A DNA stretch of 64,000 nt. Origin: Pseudomonas tensinigenes (lineage in GTDB: Bacteria > Pseudomonadota > Gammaproteobacteria > Pseudomonadales > Pseudomonadaceae). The notes beneath the pieces are model-generated. The model was not told the origin of the DNA and did no database searches. It saw nothing but the letters and a program-made list of their open reading frames with translations. The first letter of the stretch is position 1; each line of letters begins with the position of its first letter. Made by a program: the position numbers and the translations under genes. Shown here piece by piece: positions 33,571 through 42,305 of the stretch. The stretch covers positions 4,643,501 through 4,707,500 of the forward strand of contig NZ_CP077089.1 of the NCBI RefSeq assembly GCF_014268445.2, written 5' to 3'.

Positions 33571-34674
33571 TCAATTCAGAATTCGTGATTCGACCTGCAC
33601 CGGTTTGTTCGCCCGCAGCATCAAGCCCAGGCCAACGAACAACACCGGCACCACCATCGAGAAGTGCCGGGCGAAGGAGCCGAAGTCCGGCTCGAACAGA
33701 CCTTGCACCAGCAGAAACGCCAGCGGAATGGCGATCAGTTCCTTGGGTTTGGTCTGGATCGGCGCGCCCTTGTAATCAGTCGAGGTGATGACTTTGAACA
33801 GCAGCAGCGCGGTCATGATCATCAACGCCACGAAGATCACTTGCCCCGGCCCGGACAACAGAATCAGCTCCACCGGAAACGACAAACGGAAGAAGATGAT
33901 CATCGAGTCCAGCGCTTGCGAAACGAAGTCGCTGCCGCTGAGCCACGACACGATCAAGGATTTCGAGCCCTCCTCGCCCGCCGTGCGCAGTTCGTTGTTA
34001 CTGGCGCGAATCGATGACACCGGAAAGCCCAGTGCAAGCTGGATCGACATAGCTACCGCGAGATAAAACAGGAACAGCATCAGAAAGAACGTCGTGCGCG
34101 ACACGTACTTTTTCATCACGCAGACGCCCACCCACGACAGCGAAAACAGGATCCAGTAGGGCCGAATCAGCACGCCGTAAATCACCGCCGAGAGAAAGAA
34201 TCCGCCGCGATATTTGCGCGTCAGCGAGCTGAGCAGAATGCTCAATACCGCCACCGACACAATGATTTCCTTGGTCAGGTTCTCCAGGAAAAACGAACGC
34301 ACAATGCCCCACAGACACAGGGTGCCGAAGATCGCCAACGGCATGCGCCGAAACACCACCACCGGAATCGCCGTGAGGAAAAAATTGCAGAACATGCCGT
34401 AAGCCCAGGCATTGGTCAGGTTGATCCCGGTGGGCCGCAGCAGGAATGCCGAACACTCGTAGGACGAGCGATCCGGCGAGAACGGGTTCCAGAAATTGCA
34501 GTTGTCGGCACGCGCGTAGGACGACCACAAGGTCATCGCATCCGGCCCCGGATCACGCGGGATCAGCAGCGGCATGGCCACCGACAGAAACAACCCGGTG
34601 AAGAGGATCAGGAACGACACATACGAATCGAGTCTCTTGCCACGAAACTCAATGCACGGCAGTTTCAGGCCCAT
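33571..34674 (-). CDS. Wzy-like polysaccharide polymerase
   Basis: 367 residues from the ATG at 34674, which overlaps the end of the flippase gene by ten bases; the longer open frame upstream lies inside the flippase gene in another frame and is not coding. About ten hydrophobic segments with one large external loop (about residues 45-80, containing DAMTLWSSYARADNC and SSYECSAFLL). No sequence motif is shared by all Wzy proteins; the assignment rests on topology and position between acyltransferase and flippase genes. It would polymerise lipid-linked repeat units on the periplasmic face. Confidence 0.65.
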   Translation of the reverse strand: MGLKLPCIEFRGKRLDSYVSFLILFTGLFLSVAMPLLIPRDPGPDAMTLWSSYARADNCNFWNPFSPDRSSYECSAFLLRPTGINLTNAWAYGMFCNFFLTAIPVVVFRRMPLAIFGTLCLWGIVRSFFLENLTKEIIVSVAVLSILLSSLTRKYRGGFFLSAVIYGVLIRPYWILFSLSWVGVCVMKKYVSRTTFFLMLFLFYLAVAMSIQLALGFPVSSIRASNNELRTAGEEGSKSLIVSWLSGSDFVSQALDSMIIFFRLSFPVELILLSGPGQVIFVALMIMTALLLFKVITSTDYKGAPIQTKPKELIAIPLAFLLVQGLFEPDFGSFARHFSMVVPVLFVGLGLMLRANKPVQVESRILN

Positions 34675-35897
34675 GACAATGTGGCCTTTTTCGCCTGGGT
34701 CGCTCGGGTCAGCACAGCAATCACCACAAGCTGCACGATGATCGCGAAGACATTGCCCCACGCCGCACCGTAAATCGAATAATGCTTGATCAGCAGATAG
34801 CTGACCGGCACTGACACCAGCAGGCAAATCGCCGCACTGGCCAGCGACACCCGACTGTTTTTCGAGGCAATCAAACCGCCCCAGACAATGTCGCCAATCG
34901 CACGCAAGGCGAAGGAAAAAATCAGCACGCCGAGGATCGCATTGTCCGGACGCGGCACGCTGGTGGCGACGTAATCGAGCACCACGTTGAAAAACACATA
35001 GATCGCCACCGCCACCGCAGCCGACACGACTAGCGAGCGCATGACCCACTTGTTGATGAACAGTTGCTTGACGGTGAATGCCTGCTGATCAGCCTGAAAA
35101 CGCTTGGCCAACAGCGGAATCCCGACCACCGCGACCACCGCGTACGACAACGCCTGCAAGGTGTTCGCCGCCGACCACGCGTACACGTATTGACCCAGTT
35201 TGGCGTACGGTTCGAGGTCGGCGATCAGAAAACGCTCGGCGTACTGACTCAACGCAATCAACCCGGTACCGAGGTAAAAGGGTAATCCCGCTCTCCAGAC
35301 AGTGGCGGTGGCCAGTGTCCCGGCTTCTCGGCCGTGATGAACGTTCACCACAATCAGGTAACCGGCGATGATCACCAGCACGTTGGCGGCGACCCACAGC
35401 CACAACACACTGGCGATTCCCGAGACCCAACCGAGCATCATCCCGCCCACGGCCAGAACCGCCCACAGGCCGGTCTTGATGAAGAACATCAGTGCGCCCG
35501 CTGTGGCTTTCTGCGCAGAAAACACGAACGAGTTGATCTCGAACGACAGGTGTTCAGTAAGCAATACCAGCGTCACACAGAGGATCAGCGCGGCGGTCGC
35601 TTCAACTGTCTGGAACAGTGAATAAATCAGCACCGTCACCACCGACAGCACCAGCCCCACCGCCAGATACAGCAGCAAAACCTTGTCGACCACGCGGCGC
35701 GAACTGCCGCCGACGCTGATCAAGCGATTGATCTCGGAACTGAAACCGACGCTGTAGAACTTCGACGCAATCAGCGATGCTGCGACCACCACGCCGTAAA
35801 AACCCAGCGCCTCATACCCGAGGTAATGGGTGATCGCCAACACCAGCAAAAACTTCGCGCCTAACGCTCCGCCGCGAAGCAGCAGCCGAAATATCAT
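34665..35897 (-). CDS. Wzx-like flippase (oligosaccharide flippase family)
   Basis: 410 residues with twelve or so membrane segments and few charged residues outside short loops, typical of PST/MATE-related flippases. The N-terminus (GGALGAKFLLVLAITHYLGYEALGFYGV) matches the first two helices of polysaccharide-export Wzx proteins. It overlaps the pyruvyltransferase gene by four bases upstream and the Wzy-like gene by ten bases downstream. The predicted role is moving the undecaprenyl-linked repeat unit across the inner membrane. Confidence 0.78.
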   Translation of the reverse strand: MIFRLLLRGGALGAKFLLVLAITHYLGYEALGFYGVVVAASLIASKFYSVGFSSEINRLISVGGSSRRVVDKVLLLYLAVGLVLSVVTVLIYSLFQTVEATAALILCVTLVLLTEHLSFEINSFVFSAQKATAGALMFFIKTGLWAVLAVGGMMLGWVSGIASVLWLWVAANVLVIIAGYLIVVNVHHGREAGTLATATVWRAGLPFYLGTGLIALSQYAERFLIADLEPYAKLGQYVYAWSAANTLQALSYAVVAVVGIPLLAKRFQADQQAFTVKQLFINKWVMRSLVVSAAVAVAIYVFFNVVLDYVATSVPRPDNAILGVLIFSFALRAIGDIVWGGLIASKNSRVSLASAAICLLVSVPVSYLLIKHYSIYGAAWGNVFAIIVQLVVIAVLTRATQAKKATLSWA

Positions 35898-37006
35898 CGA
35901 ACGACACCCTTGATAATGTCGTCCATGGCCACGGTTTTCGCCTCGATTTCACGGCAGGTGTCGGTCAGGCGTTTGCCGAAATTCGACAGCGCATTCGGCG
36001 CGTAAACCGTGTCGATGATGGTGTCGACATTGATGTCGCCGCCGTTGATCACCCAGTCCTCGACGCCCATGTCCTGATAGGCGCCGAAGCCTTTGCGCTC
36101 GTAGCTGATGTGGTACGCCGGCACGCCGGAAAGCAGCGATTCGATGGCGCCGTGCAGACGCACGGAAATCACCAGGTCCGGTTGGTATTTGGCAATCGTC
36201 GCTTTCAACGACAACAAGTCTTCGGTGATGCCCAGTTCGCGATAGAACGCACCGTCATCGTTACCGCGCACCGCGCTCTGTACCGCACAGACGACTTTGC
36301 TTTTGTTCTTCAGGCGCTGCAGCAGCAACTTCAAGTTGGCCACGTAAGCGACCTTCTTTTCCTTGCTCCACTCCGGCGGCTTGCGCAGCACTACGCAGAC
36401 CGTGGCTGGCGACGACGCGCAGCGGGTGAATTTTGCCTGCTGGAGGATTTTGCTCGCCAACGACTGCACCGCCAGATCCGGCGCGCGGTAGACGTTGGCA
36501 CAGGCATCGAAAATCGCCGAAGAACGATTGTCACGCACAAACACCGCGTCGGCGCTGGCGTAGTGCTCGACGATCTTGCTGCTCTCGCCGTGGAACGGGC
36601 CGATGCTTTGCGGCAGGTACACCGACGGCACTTTGCTGAGAATCGCGGTTTCCAGTTGCTTGGCGTGGCCGAGTTTCAGCTTGATGTGTTCGAAGGCGCT
36701 TTTCGAGCGCATGTAGCCGCCGCCGACACCGACGATCAAGTCGGTTTTCTTCAGCAGATCCGCCAGCCCGGCGTAGGACTGATTGAGGAACACCGCTTGC
36801 TTGACCCGGCCCAAACCCTTGGCCGCCATCACCGGCGCGTCGAAACGCGGGTGCGGCAAGTAGCTGAAAGAGTCCGGATCGGAAGCGACCACGCTGATCG
36901 CGGTGTCTTCGCCAAAGTTGCGCTGCACCAGGGCGATGGCCAGATCGACGAGCAAGCCGTCACCGGAGTTGGAGGCACTGTAGCCATGCAAAATCGTTAC
37001 GTTCAT
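35894..37006 (-). CDS. Polysaccharide pyruvyltransferase family protein
   Basis: 370 residues. The family pattern is visible: ILHGYSASNSGDGLLVDLAI at the N-terminus, LIVGVGGGYM, LPQSIGPFHG, AVFVRDNRSS and near the C-terminus LVISVRLHGAIESLLSGVPA with the conserved R-H pair. These enzymes transfer pyruvate from phosphoenolpyruvate to sugar residues as a ketal, which makes the polymer acidic. It overlaps the flippase gene by four bases and follows the glycosyltransferase by 15 bases. Some members act as fold relatives with other functions; in this setting pyruvylation is the simplest reading. Confidence 0.85.
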   Translation of the reverse strand: MNVTILHGYSASNSGDGLLVDLAIALVQRNFGEDTAISVVASDPDSFSYLPHPRFDAPVMAAKGLGRVKQAVFLNQSYAGLADLLKKTDLIVGVGGGYMRSKSAFEHIKLKLGHAKQLETAILSKVPSVYLPQSIGPFHGESSKIVEHYASADAVFVRDNRSSAIFDACANVYRAPDLAVQSLASKILQQAKFTRCASSPATVCVVLRKPPEWSKEKKVAYVANLKLLLQRLKNKSKVVCAVQSAVRGNDDGAFYRELGITEDLLSLKATIAKYQPDLVISVRLHGAIESLLSGVPAYHISYERKGFGAYQDMGVEDWVINGGDINVDTIIDTVYAPNALSNFGKRLTDTCREIEAKTVAMDDIIKGVVR

Positions 37007-37021
37007 ATGCTTGAGTTCTAC

Positions 37022-38104
37022 TTAAAAAGTGGGAGCGCGGTACAAGTCGTAGGTCTGGCGAATCATCAACGCGGCGCTGAAACGCTCGCGGACAATGCTC
37101 CGACCTTCGTTGCCGAGGTCGAGCAGGCGTGGCTTCTGGATGATCGTCAGCACATCAGCCAATGCCTGGTGATCACCGGACGGGAAGACATAACCGGAGA
37201 CTTCATTGGTGACCAGTTCAGGCAGCGACGTGCAGTTGCTGGCGATCACCGGCAAGCCCATGGCCATGCCTTCCAGCGGCACCATGGCGAAACCTTCCCA
37301 GCGACTCGGCACGATCAGCGCATCGGCTTTCTGGTACAGCGCCTGCACTTCGCTCGGCGTGACCCATGGCAGGTATTCAACAGAGTCCATCGGTGGGCAC
37401 TCCACCGCGTCCTCGTTCACCGCGCTGCCGACCACGGTCAGTTTCAAGTCTTTGCGCTGCACGTTGGCGAAGGCCTTGAGCAGCACGTCGAAGCCTTTCT
37501 GATAATCGAGGCGACCGACGAAGAGCAGATGAATCGGCTCGGGACTCGCCGCTTTCGGCGCGTCATCCTTGCGATGAATGCCGTTGTAGATCAGCTTCAT
37601 GCGCTTGCGCTCGATGCCGAAGCGCGCGGCTTTGTCGAGTTCGTACTGGCTGACGCAAATGATCACGTCGGTGACTTTCTGCAGTACTCGCTCGATCCAC
37701 GCATAGACTTTCTGCTTGGTCGGCGAGCTTTCCATCAGGAACGAAAACGCGTGCGGGCAGTAGACGATTTTCGGCTTGCGCCACGGTCGCAGCAGCACAC
37801 ACACGCACCGGCCGATGACTCCGGAAAAGGTGCTGTGCAAATGCACCACGTCGGGTTTTTCCTTGAGCATGACCTGGGTCAGGCGCCAGGCGAAACGCAG
37901 CAACGACGGCACATTGCGCCCGGTGCGCGGGAAGGTGCGGATCTGTTGCGCGCCGATGCCGTGCAACTCTTTGGCCTGATCCTCCGGGACCAGATACACC
38001 AGCTCGTAGTTCGCCGCATCGCCTTCGGGCGAAGCCGAAATCGTCCGGATCACCGTCGCGACGCCACCTTTGATCGTCTCTGCCACGTGCAGTATTTTCT
38101 TCAC
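37022..38104 (-). CDS. Glycosyltransferase family 4 (GT-B)
   Basis: 360 residues. GT-B fold with N-terminal KILHVAETIKGGVATVI, HLHSTFSGVIG, the linker strand HLLFVGRLDYQKGFDVLL and the EX7E motif EGFAMVPLE in the nucleotide-sugar domain. A cytoplasmic retaining transferase that adds a sugar to the lipid-linked intermediate. Apart from the PslA-like initiating enzyme it is the only clear glycosyltransferase of this locus, so the repeat unit may be small. It lies between wzc and the pyruvyltransferase on the minus strand. Confidence 0.88.
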   Translation of the reverse strand: MKKILHVAETIKGGVATVIRTISASPEGDAANYELVYLVPEDQAKELHGIGAQQIRTFPRTGRNVPSLLRFAWRLTQVMLKEKPDVVHLHSTFSGVIGRCVCVLLRPWRKPKIVYCPHAFSFLMESSPTKQKVYAWIERVLQKVTDVIICVSQYELDKAARFGIERKRMKLIYNGIHRKDDAPKAASPEPIHLLFVGRLDYQKGFDVLLKAFANVQRKDLKLTVVGSAVNEDAVECPPMDSVEYLPWVTPSEVQALYQKADALIVPSRWEGFAMVPLEGMAMGLPVIASNCTSLPELVTNEVSGYVFPSGDHQALADVLTIIQKPRLLDLGNEGRSIVRERFSAALMIRQTYDLYRAPTF

Positions 38105-38144
38105 AAATCACCCACTTCAAACAGGAAAAAACAGTCGCTGACAG

Positions 38145-40394
38145 TCAGGATTTGTCGGACGCGTATTCGTAGTTGTAATAACCGTTGCCGCCGTTGCCGT
38201 AGTAACTGGCCGCACGCTTCTCGACGCCGTTGAACACCGCGCCTTTCAACTCGATGCCGTTCTGCGCGAAGCGGCGGATGGTCAGTTCGATCTCTTTCGC
38301 CGGGTTCACCCCGAAGCGCGTGACGATCAGGCTGATCCCGGCTTCACGGCCAACGATGGCCGCATCAGTCACCGCCAGCAGCGGCGGCGTATCGATGATC
38401 ACCAGGTCGTAGCGTTCGCTCAGTTCGGCGAGCAGCTCGCGGAAGTTGGCGTGCATCAACAGCTCGGAAGGATTCGGCGGGACCTGACCACGACTGATGA
38501 AGTGCAGGTTGTCGATTTCGACCTTGTTGATTGCCTGATCGATGCTGCAGCGCTTGACCAGCAGGTCGGACAAGCCGTTGGTGATCGGCGTGTTGAGGGT
38601 TTTGTGCAGGTGACCTTTGCGCATGTCGGCATCGATCAGCACCACGCGCTGACCGCTCAAAGCCATGACCGCCGCGAGGTTGGACGAGACGAAGGTCTTG
38701 CCCACTTGCGGGCTCGGCCCGGAAATCATGATGCGGTTGTTGGTCGAATCGAGCCCGGCGAAGTGCAGGCAGGTGCGCAGGCTGCGGATCGATTCGATCG
38801 ACAGATCCGTCGGATTGCGCAGGGCCAACAGATACGCTGGCTTGTCGACACCGTCGCGGGCGCGGCCTTTTTTGTTGTCTTCTTCATCCTGCAAGGCGCT
38901 GTACGGGATCGACGCGTACACCGGCAAACCGAGTTGTTCGATGGCTTCCGGGCCTTCGAGACCCCGGCTCAGGGATTTGCGCAGCAGCACCAGAGCGACG
39001 CCGACGAAGGCGCCGAGGAAGGTCGCAATCAGCACAATCAGGGCTTTTTTCGGTTTGACCGGGCTGGTCAGGTCGACATCCGCCGCATCGACCAGACGCA
39101 CGTTACCCACGGCACCGGCGCGGACGATGTCCAGCTCCTGGGATTTGTTCAGCAACTGCGTGTAGATCTGCGAAGCGACTTCGACATCGCGGGTCAGGTT
39201 GAGCAATTCCTGCTGTGTCGCGGGTAGATCGCCGACCTTGCCTTCCAGCGACTTCTGTTGCTGGGTCAGTTCGCCGATCTGGCTCATCAACGCGCGATAG
39301 GCCGGGTGCTGTTTGGTAAACTTGCGGTCCATCTCCGCCTGCTGCATTTTCAGCTCGGAGATTCGCGTTTCCAGCGCCACCGACTGACCGAGCACCGACT
39401 GGGTTTCCAGCGAGATGTTCACGGTCTTGCCGTGGGTCTGATAGGCGTTCAGCGCATCGCTGGCCTTGGCCAGATCACGTTTGACCTGCGGCAACTGGCT
39501 CTGCAGGAAGGCCAGACTCTGCGCCGCTTCCGCCGAGGTACGACGCACGTTCTGATCGACATAAAGCGCGGCGATCTTGTTGAGAATCTTCACCGCTTCA
39601 GCGGCGTCGCTGCTGGCCAGCGCCAGTTTGATAATCCCCGATTCCTTGCCCTGCTCGGAGATATCCAGTGCGTCCTGATAACCCTGAATGGTCACGATCC
39701 GTGGGTTGCGCACCACCTCGAAACGCGTACCGGGATTCGCCAGCAACTGGCTGATCTGCCCTTCTACACCGTCCTGCGCGAACGCTTCGCCGGCGACGCC
39801 TTCGACCAGCAGGTTGTCGTTGTCATCAAGCAACTGGAAGTGCTTCTGTTCGCCGGCGATCAGGGTGAGTTTCTTGCCCAGCAGTTCTTTCGGCAGATTG
39901 AGCCGGGCGAACTCCAGACGCTCACCGCCCCAGGCGTAACTGTTCAGGCCGAAACGCGGTGCGGCGACGCTGGTCTCGGTCTCGCCGCGATAACGCCGGG
40001 CGAGAAAGCCGCCAATCATCGGGAAGGTATTGGGGGTGACATCGATGTCCAGGCGCAAGTCGTCGACAGTCTTGCCGATCACCGCGCGGGATTTGATGAT
40101 GCCGATTTCGGTCACCGACGGCGATTGCCCACCGAGCATGCTGTTGAGGTCGGAGAACCCGAGCATGTCGTTCTTTTTTGGCTCGACCTGCACCAGCGCA
40201 TTCGCCAGGTACACGGGCGTGGCCAACACTGCGTAGGCCACACCGGTAACCATGAAGGCGCCGGTGAGCGCGCCGATCAACCATTTCTGGTCGATCAAAC
40301 TGCCGAATATGCCGAGAAGATCAATACTGTCTTGATCATTGTCGCGGGTGCCGATGACGGACGGTAACTGCATAAGTCTGTTCTTACCATTCAT
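38145..40394 (-). CDS. wzc: Tyrosine-protein kinase / chain-length regulator Wzc
   Basis: 749 residues. N-terminal Wzz domain with a first membrane helix at about residues 36-58 and a second near 445-465, long helical periplasmic part between, then a BY-kinase domain: Walker A SGPSPQVGKTF, Walker A' VVLIDADMRKG and Walker B LVIIDTPPL. The C-terminal tail is tyrosine-rich (AASYYGNGGNGYYNYEY), the autophosphorylation cluster. Start either at 40394 or at the in-frame ATG 21 bases later. Works with Wza to polymerise and export the polysaccharide; PslE is a related protein. It is followed by the glycosyltransferase and preceded, 18 bases away, by its phosphatase gene wzb. Confidence 0.93.
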   Translation of the reverse strand: MNGKNRLMQLPSVIGTRDNDQDSIDLLGIFGSLIDQKWLIGALTGAFMVTGVAYAVLATPVYLANALVQVEPKKNDMLGFSDLNSMLGGQSPSVTEIGIIKSRAVIGKTVDDLRLDIDVTPNTFPMIGGFLARRYRGETETSVAAPRFGLNSYAWGGERLEFARLNLPKELLGKKLTLIAGEQKHFQLLDDNDNLLVEGVAGEAFAQDGVEGQISQLLANPGTRFEVVRNPRIVTIQGYQDALDISEQGKESGIIKLALASSDAAEAVKILNKIAALYVDQNVRRTSAEAAQSLAFLQSQLPQVKRDLAKASDALNAYQTHGKTVNISLETQSVLGQSVALETRISELKMQQAEMDRKFTKQHPAYRALMSQIGELTQQQKSLEGKVGDLPATQQELLNLTRDVEVASQIYTQLLNKSQELDIVRAGAVGNVRLVDAADVDLTSPVKPKKALIVLIATFLGAFVGVALVLLRKSLSRGLEGPEAIEQLGLPVYASIPYSALQDEEDNKKGRARDGVDKPAYLLALRNPTDLSIESIRSLRTCLHFAGLDSTNNRIMISGPSPQVGKTFVSSNLAAVMALSGQRVVLIDADMRKGHLHKTLNTPITNGLSDLLVKRCSIDQAINKVEIDNLHFISRGQVPPNPSELLMHANFRELLAELSERYDLVIIDTPPLLAVTDAAIVGREAGISLIVTRFGVNPAKEIELTIRRFAQNGIELKGAVFNGVEKRAASYYGNGGNGYYNYEYASDKS

Positions 40395-40412
40395 TGATCT
40401 GAAGAATATTCA

Positions 40413-40853
40413 TCAACGCGCGAGGCGTTGTGCCCATGAGCTAACAGCATCTTCAATCAATGCATGGGCATGAATAAAAGCGGCCTTGCCTTGACGATAC
40501 GGATCTTGTATTTCGCGCTCGCTCTGCCATTTGCCGAGCAGAAATACTTTGCCTCTGGCGTGAGAGGCAATCTTCAATACTTGATTAACATGCTGTTTTT
40601 CCATCACCAGAATCAGGTCTGATTCATTGACGATGTCTGCGGTCAGTTGCCGTGCGATGAAGCCTTCGGCGTTATGGCCATGGTCTTCCAGCACTTGCCG
40701 GGCGGACGCTTCGACGCCCTCGCCCACCCGTGCCGACAGGCCTGCGGAGGAGACGGTGATCGCTGAGGGGGCCAGCGCGTTACGCAGCATCAGTTCTGCC
40801 GTCGGACTACGGCATATATTGCCCACGCAAACGACAAGGATCTTTCTGAACAA
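40413..40853 (-). CDS. wzb: Low-molecular-weight protein tyrosine phosphatase Wzb
   Basis: 146 residues when read from the TTG at 40853, which has AGGAAAG at good spacing; that gives the same length as E. coli Wzb (147) and starts FRKILVVCVGNICRS, so the TTG is preferred over the ATG at 40901. The signature CX5R is C9 to R15, with the general-acid aspartate in DPYR near residue 115. It dephosphorylates Wzc so that polymerisation can cycle. First gene of a minus-strand operon running through wzc to the acyltransferase. Confidence 0.92.
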   Translation of the reverse strand: MFRKILVVCVGNICRSPTAELMLRNALAPSAITVSSAGLSARVGEGVEASARQVLEDHGHNAEGFIARQLTADIVNESDLILVMEKQHVNQVLKIASHARGKVFLLGKWQSEREIQDPYRQGKAAFIHAHALIEDAVSSWAQRLAR

Positions 40854-41004
40854 GGTTTTACTTTCCTGTGTAATGTCAAACGGCCAACATCCCGAGAGCA
40901 ATTTAATGAACCCTCAGATCTTTCTTCACTCGGAAATAGATTCGCCCTGTTAGTACCGAAGCATTAAGTACCACAGCGTTTAAAAGCCCCCCAACCACTA
41001 TTAA

Positions 41005-41020
41005 CGGACTAAAAATAACT
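41005..41020 (+). promoter_or_regulatory. Shared EPS upstream motif, copy 3 (wzb)
   Basis: CGGACTAAAAATAACT, 152 bases upstream of the wzb start and 127 bases upstream of the glycosidase gene. It is identical to the galE copy over 14 bases. Confidence 0.55.
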
Positions 41021-41042
41021 GTGATTTTCGGCTGATTGTTTT

Positions 41043-41070
41043 CCGACAAAAAATAACATTCGCGCACTTA
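41043..41070 (+). promoter_or_regulatory. Shared EPS upstream motif, copy 4 (wzb)
   Basis: CCGACAAAAAATAACATT followed by CGCGCACTTA, 190 bases upstream of wzb. Aligns with the galE copy over its full 28 bases and shares AATAACATT with the yjbE copy. The 40854-41146 gap contains no gene. Confidence 0.55.
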
Positions 41071-41146
41071 GTGCCATCACCTCACTCGAAAATTGAGCAA
41101 CGAGATCATTTATTCGCAGTTGTCACTTCTCTTCGGGAGAGCAGAC

Positions 41147-42103
41147 ATGAAAACAACACATCTCAAAAAACTCGGCGCGTTGGCACTGATGGTGGCCGGG
41201 GCTACAACTCAGGCTCACGCCAGCGAACTGTTGCCCAACCTTCCGGCGAAGAACATCGGCGTGCAGGTGAAGATCCAGAACTTCACGGCCGCCGACGCCG
41301 CGCAGATCAAATCGGCAGGCTTCGGTTTTGTCCGCTTCGGTGTGTGGAGCGACAGCCTGACCGCCAAGGCTTATCAGAAACAGGTCAGCGACGCCTTTGC
41401 GGCGGCGCAATCTGCGGGCCTGCCGGTGTTGCTGACGGTCCGCGCGATCAAGGCGTTGCCCGCCACATCGAGCGCCGAGCTGACCACTGCCGGTGAAGGT
41501 TTCGCCAAAGCTGTGACCGGGCTGCAACAGTCGTACAGCGCGCAACTGGTGGCGATCGAGTTATGGAATGAACCGGACCTGGAAACCTACTGGCCGACGC
41601 GCAATTTCGACACCACGTTTGTGCCGTTCATGAGCGGTGTGTGCAAGTCGCTGCAGGAGCAACCGCCATCGACGCCGGTGATCGGTTACGGCTTCGCCCG
41701 TCCACCCAGCGCAGGCTCGGCTGCGACCGTGGCGCTTAACCGCATCGTCAGCGAATACCCCAAATGCCTGAGCGCCGTGTCCTATCACCCCTATGGCATG
41801 ACGGCTACGCAGATCAGCAACGCGCAGAACTTCATTCAGCAGAACTTTCATGTGCCGGGGATCATCAGTGAGTGGGGTATCTCGGCACTTGCTTCCAACG
41901 GCGGGCCTGAAGGCCAAGCGAGCAAGATCAACGCGTTTATTGGCGATGTTAAAAAACTCAACATCCCGCTGACCTCCATCTACGAATGGAAGAACAGTGA
42001 TTCGGGCAGCAACGATCGCGAGAAGAACTTCGGCCTGCTGACCTCTGACGGTCAGCCGAAACCGGCACGGATGTCCGTCGAAGCCCTGTTGAACGCCCAG
42101 TAG
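41147..42103 (+). CDS. PslG-like secreted glycoside hydrolase
   Basis: 318 residues from the ATG at 41147, which follows GGGAG; the longer open frame upstream is not expected to be translated. Signal peptide MKTTHLKKLGALALMVAGATTQAHA. The rest is a TIM-barrel: the acid/base glutamate E142 lies in ELWNEPD and the nucleophile E242 in IISEWG, the clan GH-A arrangement of PslG-type (GH39-like) enzymes, but shorter than PslG. It would cut the exopolysaccharide in the periplasm or outside, releasing or trimming chains. Divergent from the wzb operon. Confidence 0.82.
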   Translation: MKTTHLKKLGALALMVAGATTQAHASELLPNLPAKNIGVQVKIQNFTAADAAQIKSAGFGFVRFGVWSDSLTAKAYQKQVSDAFAAAQSAGLPVLLTVRAIKALPATSSAELTTAGEGFAKAVTGLQQSYSAQLVAIELWNEPDLETYWPTRNFDTTFVPFMSGVCKSLQEQPPSTPVIGYGFARPPSAGSAATVALNRIVSEYPKCLSAVSYHPYGMTATQISNAQNFIQQNFHVPGIISEWGISALASNGGPEGQASKINAFIGDVKKLNIPLTSIYEWKNSDSGSNDREKNFGLLTSDGQPKPARMSVEALLNAQ

Positions 42104-42305
42104 CGCATGCACAACCGGCCTGTACGCAGGTCGGTTACTTTGAACCTGTTGGCCGTTTTGGCATCGTATTCATCGATAACCCGCCCCACCTTTCAAACAA
42201 TCGTTTTCAGGTTGTTGCCGCAGGGGCCATCGATACACGTACCCGCCCTTGAGTGGCTGTCAGCGCTCGGGTAATGTCATCAGACCCATAGGACAGAGCA
42301 CGCCC

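Noticed and set aside
34674..35049. N-terminal extension of the Wzy-like gene to 35049
   Set aside because: The added 125 residues lie within the flippase gene in another frame, lack hydrophobic segments, and the ATG at 34674 gives a normal membrane protein.
36110..38233. 707-codon open frame opposite to the glycosyltransferase and pyruvyltransferase genes
   Set aside because: It is antisense to two well-supported genes; GC-rich codon third positions give long antisense frames in this genome.
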